From contig OZ245058.1 in NCBI GenBank assembly GCA_965224595.1, positions 682,001 to 746,000 on the forward strand: 64,000 nt of DNA. Reading direction: 5' to 3'. Below, piece by piece: positions 58,226 through 64,000 of the stretch (position 1 is the stretch's first letter; every line of letters starts with the position of its first letter). The stretch comes from Aliivibrio_A sp016764915 (GTDB lineage Bacteria > Pseudomonadota > Gammaproteobacteria > Enterobacterales > Vibrionaceae). Both the position numbers and the translations under genes were made by a program. The notes below the pieces were generated by a model that was not told where the DNA came from, searched no databases, and saw only the letters and a list, made by a program, of their open reading frames with translations.

Positions 58226-58354
58226 TCAGAGAGATAAGGTGTCACTCAGCAAGTAAACTTTGAGTTGAGTAAAACTGGATAGAGTGGCATCCTAAGACTA
58301 AGTTTAAATGAGTAACTACTTATTAGGACTGCAAACTTTAAAGGGATATAAAGT

Positions 58355-60241
58355 ATGACAGACCAGCTCGGTATGGCTGAAAATCAGTCGGTATTTTCCG
58401 AACGACGCAATGAAGCGCAAATAACGAACTCGACAACTGACTACTATCAGTCTTGGTTAGACAATCATCAACACCTCATCGGCGGCCTGCGCTCTGCGGT
58501 TATCTATCTACCTGTAGAGAGTGGGCTTTTAGCCATTGCTTCTTATCAAGCTAATCATGAAAGTTTTGCTTCACTGACTGAAATCGCGGAGCAAAACTTT
58601 GATGCAGAGCAACCTCAAGTATCTAAGCTCTCCAATGCATCAGCCAATGGTAGTGAGTTCTTTGGTCTATTTTATCCTCTGTATGATGATACCTCGACGC
58701 TGATTGCTTTTACTGCATTTGCACTGGAAGCAAAGCATCAAGCGGAGCTCACACAAGCGCTTACCGTTTTGCAATGGAGCGCAGCCAGTCTAGAAGTCGT
58801 CGAATACCAACAACGATGCCAGCAATTAAAAAATGAACAGACCCATACTATAGAGAAAATAGACCTGCTTGCACGAGTTCTGTCCGAGCAGAGTTATGCG
58901 TCTGCAGCGGTTAGGCTTGTTACTGAACTTGCCGTTCTGTATCACTGTGACCGAGTCAGTTTAGGTGAATATAAAAATAAACGCTCCAAGCTTAAACACC
59001 TATCTCACAGTGCTCAATTTGGTAAAAAAATGAACTTGGTTCGAGCTATTGAGAGAACAATGGACGAGTGTATTGATCAAGGGAAAATCATTCGTTTTAC
59101 AGGGGATCAAACAGATACCACCGGCCAAACTGAGAGCGGCGAAAAGAGACACAGTTGCGATATTGTTCTTGCTCATGATGCTTTATCCATTGATCAAGGC
59201 GGCATTGCTGTCATGTCGATTCCAATCTATCTTAATTGCGAAATTCATGGTGCGATTGTGTTGGAATCACTTCCAAATAAACCTTGGTCACAACAACAAG
59301 CAGAAACTTGCCAAAGCATCGTCAGTCTTGTTGTTCCGACGCTGGAAGATAAGCGTAAAAATGACCGGTCATGGCTGCGAAAAACCGTTGAGTCGATGGG
59401 GACACAATTAGGCCGTCTCATTGGACCTGATTATCTGGGGCGAAAGATCGCGGTGGTCACGTTATTCGCCATCACTTATCTATTGGCAACGGTGAATAGC
59501 GAGTACAAGTTATCAGCGCCTGCTCAAATAGAAAGTGCGATTCAACGGGCTGTCGTTGCGCCTTATGATGGATACATTAATGATGCTTTAGCCCGTGCTG
59601 GAGATAACGTTCAGCAAGGTGATGTGCTGGTATTAATGGATGACAAAGATCTTCGCTTGGAAAAGCTAAAGTGGTTAAGTGAACAAGGCAAACTGAATAG
59701 ACAATACTTAGAAGCCGTTGCTGTCCGAAACAGAGCCAAAATTAATATCATCAACGCCCAGCAGCAGCAGGTGACAGCCCAACTTGAGTTAATCAACAGC
59801 CAACTTCAACGAGGTCAATTAACCGCACCCTATGACGGTGTTATTACTCATGGCGATTTAAGTCAGCGGTTGGGCAGTGCAGTAACAAAAGGGGAGTTAC
59901 TGCTGGAAGTGGCGCCATTAAACAGTTATCGAATCCAGCTTAAAGTGAAAGAGAGTCGGATTGCAGATCTCGCCGTTGATCAAAAAGGGCGACTTTACTT
60001 GTCTGCTTTACCTGAGCAAGCATTTGAATTTTCCGTTAGCAAGATAACGCCTCTAACGGAAGCCGCAGAAGGAACCACCTATTTTATCGTTGAAGGTGAG
60101 TTGGTTGAAAAATCAGAGCAATTACAGTCGGGGATGGAAGGCATAGGGAAGGTGTCCATTGATGAGCGCTTGTGGTTCCATATTTGGACAAGAGAGCTGA
60201 GAGAGTGGGGACAACTACAGATCTGGTCTTGGTGGGGATAG
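58355..60241 (+). CDS. GAF-domain HlyD-type membrane fusion protein
   Basis: This 628-aa protein has an unusual order. The cytosolic N-terminal part (1-360) includes a GAF-like region (about 175-335, AAVRLVTELAVLYHCDRVSLGEY, then SMPIYLNCEIHGAIVLES). A single membrane span follows at about 365-382 (AVVTLFAITYLLATV), and then a periplasmic HlyD module: lipoyl half APYDGYINDALARAGDNVQQGDVLVLMDD, a short coiled-coil hairpin rich in Gln, second half QLTAPYDGVITHGDLSQRLG, and a beta-barrel. HlyD modules bridge inner-membrane machinery to TolC channels. The GAF domain may sense a ligand or contact a cytosolic partner. The gene follows the giant gene by 129 bp and precedes the M50 gene by 9 bp. Ends in a Trp-rich tail (WSWWG). 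Confidence 0.85.
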   Translation: MTDQLGMAENQSVFSERRNEAQITNSTTDYYQSWLDNHQHLIGGLRSAVIYLPVESGLLAIASYQANHESFASLTEIAEQNFDAEQPQVSKLSNASANGSEFFGLFYPLYDDTSTLIAFTAFALEAKHQAELTQALTVLQWSAASLEVVEYQQRCQQLKNEQTHTIEKIDLLARVLSEQSYASAAVRLVTELAVLYHCDRVSLGEYKNKRSKLKHLSHSAQFGKKMNLVRAIERTMDECIDQGKIIRFTGDQTDTTGQTESGEKRHSCDIVLAHDALSIDQGGIAVMSIPIYLNCEIHGAIVLESLPNKPWSQQQAETCQSIVSLVVPTLEDKRKNDRSWLRKTVESMGTQLGRLIGPDYLGRKIAVVTLFAITYLLATVNSEYKLSAPAQIESAIQRAVVAPYDGYINDALARAGDNVQQGDVLVLMDDKDLRLEKLKWLSEQGKLNRQYLEAVAVRNRAKINIINAQQQQVTAQLELINSQLQRGQLTAPYDGVITHGDLSQRLGSAVTKGELLLEVAPLNSYRIQLKVKESRIADLAVDQKGRLYLSALPEQAFEFSVSKITPLTEAAEGTTYFIVEGELVEKSEQLQSGMEGIGKVSIDERLWFHIWTRELREWGQLQIWSWWG

Positions 60242-60250
60242 GTAGCCTCT

Positions 60251-62392
60251 GTGTCTAGTTCTCTATTTAGTCAATCTTGGTATAAGGTAGCGAACTTGAA
60301 AGTTCGTCTGCGTAAACATGCCAATATACACCGTCACGTTTATCGAGATCGAGTGTGGTTTGTTTTACAAGACCACATGACAGGGCAATTCCAACGCTTT
60401 ACACCACAAGCGTACCAAGTTATTGGTTTAATGGATGGCGAGCGAAGCCTACAAGAGGTTTGGGATATTGCGTGTGACTCCTTGGGTGATGATCTGCCCA
60501 CACAAGATGAGGTGATTCAGCTCGTTGGTCAATTGAATAAAGCCAATGTGATTCAAACGGATGTGCTGCCTAACATTGAGCTCCTACAAAGACGTCGAAA
60601 GAGTGAAGAGCAGAAAAAGCTGCTACAACAGCTTAAATCTCCGCTGAGCATTCGCATTCCAATCCTTGATCCTGAACGTTTTTTAAATGCCACACGTTGG
60701 GTGGCTAATTTGGTGTTTTCCTATTTTGGCGCATTGTGCTGGTTAGCGGTCATGATGATGGGTACTACGCTTGCTGCCATTCATTGGGATGAGCTAACGC
60801 AGAATCTTTCAGATCAGGTGCTTGGCGTTCAAAATCTGCTGATCATGGCCCTCGTTTACCCAATGGTAAAGCTGGTACATGAGCTTGGTCACGGTTACGC
60901 GGTAAAGCGGTGGGGAGGCGAAGTTCATGAGATGGGTGTGATGCTATTAATCTTTATACCTGTCCCTTATGTCGATGCTTCTACGGCATCCTCGTTTGGC
61001 AACAAGCGCCATAGAATGCTGGTGGGCGCGGTTGGCGTACTCGGTGAGTTATTTATGGCCGCGTTAGCGATGATCGTTTGGACCTTAGTTGAGCCAGGCT
61101 TACTGCGAGCGATGGCTTACAACGTGATGTTAATTGGCGGTATTTCAACGCTGTTATTTAACGGTAATCCGTTGCTTCGTTTTGATGCCTATTATGTCCT
61201 TGCAGATTATTTGGAAATACCCAATCTTGCCTCTCGTGGTAACGCGCAAGTGGGTTACCTAGTAAAGCGTTACCTGTTTCGAATTTCAGAAGCGAGAACC
61301 AATGCTTACAGTCGTTCAGAATCGATGTGGTTGTCAGGTTACGCAACGGCTGCTTATATCTATCGCCTGTTTGTTATGGTGGCGATTTCACTTTTTGTCG
61401 CCAGCCAGTATTTGGTCATTGGTGTGTTATTGGCGTTTTGGTCAATCTGGAGCAGCTTGGTTCTACCCATATTAAAAGTCATTACTAAACCTATGAAGGA
61501 GCCATTAATGCGCCGAAAACAGAAGCGAATTTACCTCCTATCCTCAATAATGGTTGGGGCCTTATTCGGGTTGTTATTCTTCTTTCCGCTCCCTTATTCG
61601 ACTTACGCACAAGGGGTGTTGTATGTGCCGCAACAGTCTTATGTTCGAGCCGAAGTTAGCGGGTTTGTTGATGAAGTGATAGCAGGAGAGTCAACACAGG
61701 TTGAGTCTGGTCAGCTCTTACTTCGCATGAATGCACCTGATGTTCAAGCAGAAGTGTCGGTATTAAAGGCACAACTTCGTGAAGCAAAGGTTCGCTATGA
61801 AGCGAGTGTGACAAGTCGAAGTGAGTCGGATATTTTACTGCAAGAGTTGAAGTTTATTGAGCAAGAGTATCAAAGTGTTGTAGAGCGCTTGAACTCTTTG
61901 GCTTTGTACAGCTTAGAAACCGGTGTTTTTACCTTACCAAATCGTCAAGGTATAGAGGGGCGGTACTTTAATCGAGGTGAAATTATTGGTTATGTTGTCG
62001 ACTATCAAAGCTTACCTTTAACCGTGATGATTTCGGAAGATGACATAGATCGTGTCAGGACTCAGACTCGCGCAGTCGCTTTGAAATTCGTATCAATGCC
62101 AAATCAAGAGTCTCAAGCAAAGGTGTTGCGACATATTCCAGCATCAACAAAAAGCCTCCCGAGCTCTGTGTTAACCACAGACGGTGGCGGCATGATCGCT
62201 CTCGACCCGAATAGAGCCGAAGAGTTGCAAAGTTACCACAGTTATTTTCGTTTAGAACTTAGCAGTGAGGGGGCACCACAATATCGTTTTGATGAACGTG
62301 TTCATGTCCTATTTGAACACGATGCAGAGCCGATTGTGTATCGCTGGTATCGCGCTATTCGACGTGTTTTCTTGAGGCAGTTTGATGTATAG
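60251..62392 (+). CDS. RRE-like (PqqD) + M50 zinc metalloprotease + HlyD fusion protein
   Basis: This 713-aa protein starts at GTG. Residues about 30-105 (VWFVLQDHMTGQFQRF through LNKANVIQTD) resemble the PqqD-type leader-peptide recognition element. Then comes a polytopic site-2-protease-like domain with zinc motif HELGH (210-214) and the second motif NPLLRFDAYY (306-315, ligand Asp312), amid about six to eight spans. After a last span (SSIMVGALFGLLFFFPL) lies a periplasmic HlyD part (VRAEVSGFVDEVIAGESTQVESGQLL and a short coiled coil). The active-site residues are intact. Related COG1994 proteins accompany peptide modification and export systems. Here it probably binds and/or cleaves the leader of the giant protein in the membrane and docks to TolC: inference from domains and neighbours. 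Overlaps the next gene by 8 bases. Confidence 0.88.
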   Translation: MSSSLFSQSWYKVANLKVRLRKHANIHRHVYRDRVWFVLQDHMTGQFQRFTPQAYQVIGLMDGERSLQEVWDIACDSLGDDLPTQDEVIQLVGQLNKANVIQTDVLPNIELLQRRRKSEEQKKLLQQLKSPLSIRIPILDPERFLNATRWVANLVFSYFGALCWLAVMMMGTTLAAIHWDELTQNLSDQVLGVQNLLIMALVYPMVKLVHELGHGYAVKRWGGEVHEMGVMLLIFIPVPYVDASTASSFGNKRHRMLVGAVGVLGELFMAALAMIVWTLVEPGLLRAMAYNVMLIGGISTLLFNGNPLLRFDAYYVLADYLEIPNLASRGNAQVGYLVKRYLFRISEARTNAYSRSESMWLSGYATAAYIYRLFVMVAISLFVASQYLVIGVLLAFWSIWSSLVLPILKVITKPMKEPLMRRKQKRIYLLSSIMVGALFGLLFFFPLPYSTYAQGVLYVPQQSYVRAEVSGFVDEVIAGESTQVESGQLLLRMNAPDVQAEVSVLKAQLREAKVRYEASVTSRSESDILLQELKFIEQEYQSVVERLNSLALYSLETGVFTLPNRQGIEGRYFNRGEIIGYVVDYQSLPLTVMISEDDIDRVRTQTRAVALKFVSMPNQESQAKVLRHIPASTKSLPSSVLTTDGGGMIALDPNRAEELQSYHSYFRLELSSEGAPQYRFDERVHVLFEHDAEPIVYRWYRAIRRVFLRQFDV

Positions 62393-64000
62393 GCGCCCGC
62401 AGCGCCTACCCAGTTCGACGCTTGAACGGCCACAAAAGCGCATCGAGCAACAAAAGACGATGGTACGTTGGTGGCGAACATTGACCGCGTACAGCAGTCG
62501 TCCGCTTCGCTCGTCAGTGTGGTTTTATAAGCCGCTGTTATGGCGTGTTAAAGCAAAAGATTCCGAATTTAGAGAGCTTAGCAATCAGGCACTTAATGAG
62601 AGGGTTGCATCGGTTAGATCAAAGCTACAAGCTCAAGGGTTAACAACGGCACTATTAATCGATGGATTCGCCTTGATTCGAGAAGTGGCGGGTCGTGAAT
62701 TGGGTATGTGGCATTTTGATAGCCAAATTATGGGTGGCTTGGCAATTTTGCATGGCAATATTGGCCAGATGCAGACGGGCGAGGGAAAAACCTTAACAGC
62801 CACTCTGCCTGTTGCCGTCGCTGCTTTAGCGGGTATTCCAACCCATGTTATTACCGTGAATGACTATCTAACTGAGCGTGATGCTGAAACCATGCTTCCC
62901 GTTTATGAGCGGCTTGGTTTGTCCGTCGGTATTGTTATCCAAGGCTTGCAGTTAGACGAAAGAAAAGAGCAATACAGCCGAGATATCGTCTATTGTACCA
63001 ATAATGAGTTGGCGTTTGACTATTTAAAAGACCGTATTCAACTGACTGGCTGCAATGAAGCGTTAGAGCTGCATGCGATGAGAGTGGTTCCCTCCGAGCG
63101 CAGTGGAAAAATAGATAATCTTATGCTCAGGGGGCTTCACTTTGCAGTGGTAGATGAAGCCGATAGCGTGTGTATGGATGAAGCAACAACGCCTTTAATT
63201 ATCTCAGGGGAAGAGACGCCGCACCTAGGGCTAGAGCAGATGTATCAGCAAGGTTACTCACTGGTTGAGCAGCTCTCTGAAGGGCAAGATTATAAACTAA
63301 TAAAGCAACAACGAATCATTGATATTACTCCGATTGGAGAAGAGAATATCGAGACACTCACCTCTGAATTTGGGACTCTGTGGCGAGGTCGAGTGAGACG
63401 GTTAGAACTGGTTAAACAGGCATTGACGGCGTGTTATCTGTTTGAACAAGATAAACATTATCTGGTTGAAGAGAACAAGGTGATTATCATTGATGAACAT
63501 ACTGGCCGAAGAATGCCTGATAGAACGTGGGAGCGTGGGTTACATCAACTGATTGAAATCAAAGAGGGGTGCGAGCTAAGTAATCCACGAGAGACGCTGG
63601 CCAGTATCAGTTTTCAAAATTTCTTTCGATATTATCACCATCTAGCGGGAATGACGGGAACGGCGGATGAAGTTAAATCGGAGTTCTGGCGCGTGTATGG
63701 TTTGCCGGTTGTGGATGTTCCAACTCATAAACGTTCTCAACGAAAGCTTCTTGGAGAGGCGGTTCACTCAACAGAAGATAAGAAGTGGCTCGCGGTAGTG
63801 TCACGAATCAGTCAGCTACAGAAAAATAGCGTAAGACCCATCCTTATTGGTACGCAATCTCTAAAAGCGTCAGAAACGTTAAGCCTAAAATTGACTCAAT
63901 CTGGAATCGAGCACCAAGTGTTGAATGCACGTCAGGATCAACAAGAAGCGGATGTTATCAGCCAAGCGGGTGAAAAGAACAAAGTAACCATAGCCACCAG
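62385..64000 (+). CDS. SecA-like preprotein translocase ATPase (paralogue), cut by the window edge
   Basis: The frame starts at ATG 62385 (GAGG at 62374-62377, overlapping the M50 stop by 8 bases) and is still open at base 64000 after 538 codons. It has an Arg-rich N-terminus (MYRRPQRLPSSTLERPQKR), Walker A QTGEGKT (residues 130-136), VNDYLTERDAE, DIVYCTNNELAFDYL, Walker B VVDEADSVCMDEATTPLIISG (DEAD at 257-260 where housekeeping SecA has DEVD), a preprotein cross-linking region of slightly reduced length, IIIDEHTGRRMPDRTWERGLHQ, and GMTGTADE (422-429). This is unmistakably the SecA motor family, but divergent from the normal cell copy. It is clustered with a giant secreted protein. Helicase and C-terminal domains lie outside the window. 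A dedicated SecA for this locus is inference. Confidence 0.9.
   Translation, partial: MYRRPQRLPSSTLERPQKRIEQQKTMVRWWRTLTAYSSRPLRSSVWFYKPLLWRVKAKDSEFRELSNQALNERVASVRSKLQAQGLTTALLIDGFALIREVAGRELGMWHFDSQIMGGLAILHGNIGQMQTGEGKTLTATLPVAVAALAGIPTHVITVNDYLTERDAETMLPVYERLGLSVGIVIQGLQLDERKEQYSRDIVYCTNNELAFDYLKDRIQLTGCNEALELHAMRVVPSERSGKIDNLMLRGLHFAVVDEADSVCMDEATTPLIISGEETPHLGLEQMYQQGYSLVEQLSEGQDYKLIKQQRIIDITPIGEENIETLTSEFGTLWRGRVRRLELVKQALTACYLFEQDKHYLVEENKVIIIDEHTGRRMPDRTWERGLHQLIEIKEGCELSNPRETLASISFQNFFRYYHHLAGMTGTADEVKSEFWRVYGLPVVDVPTHKRSQRKLLGEAVHSTEDKKWLAVVSRISQLQKNSVRPILIGTQSLKASETLSLKLTQSGIEHQVLNARQDQQEADVISQAGEKNKVTIAT

Overview
The window looks like chromosomal DNA of a marine gammaproteobacterium of the Vibrionaceae, most likely Vibrio. 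It carries the distal MSHA pilus genes (mshCDOPQ), a homologue of the Vibrio M6 protease PrtV, a tandem tRNA-Tyr array and the order decR-mdlA-mdlB-tesB-ybaY-atl-ffs, most of which is shared with Escherichia coli. This placement rests on gene content and recalled synteny, not on a database search.

Layout. 1-485: remnant of a CI/S24 phage-type repressor, cut by the window edge and lacking a proper 5' end. 653-6619: mshC, mshD, mshO, mshP, mshQ, tightly overlapped. 6725-7334: four identical-looking tRNA-Tyr genes on the minus strand in 148-bp tandem units, with promoter and terminator. 7501-11684: an RND efflux adaptor/pump pair. 11764-14929: prtV and a small secreted protein gene. 15179-23938: housekeeping block with queC, a cysteine-synthase-like PLP enzyme divergent from decR, the MdlAB heterodimeric ABC exporter, tesB, ybaY, atl, a membrane protein and 4.5S RNA.

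From about 23.94 to 33.1 kb the content is accessory: orphan genes (DUF2971, unknowns, a histidine phosphatase, an SDR/LysR pair, a MAPEG protein), a REP-type transposase with matching short motifs, a decayed xylose isomerase fragment, and a mosaic duplication of the DNA upstream of the following operon.

The most striking region is 33115 to the right edge. In order it holds a TolC-family outer membrane protein, a SapC-family protein, one uninterrupted 7575-codon gene with an N-terminal LEPR-XLL motif, Gly-rich beta repeats and C-terminal RTX repeats, a GAF-HlyD adaptor, an RRE-like (PqqD) + M50 metalloprotease + HlyD fusion, and a divergent SecA-like ATPase running off the window. No type I ABC transporter lies beside them. 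I infer a dedicated export and processing system for the giant adhesin, with the SecA paralogue as candidate motor, the HlyD/TolC proteins as conduit and the M50 membrane protein as leader-handling factor. The domain assignments are seen in the sequence; the assembled mechanism is a hypothesis.
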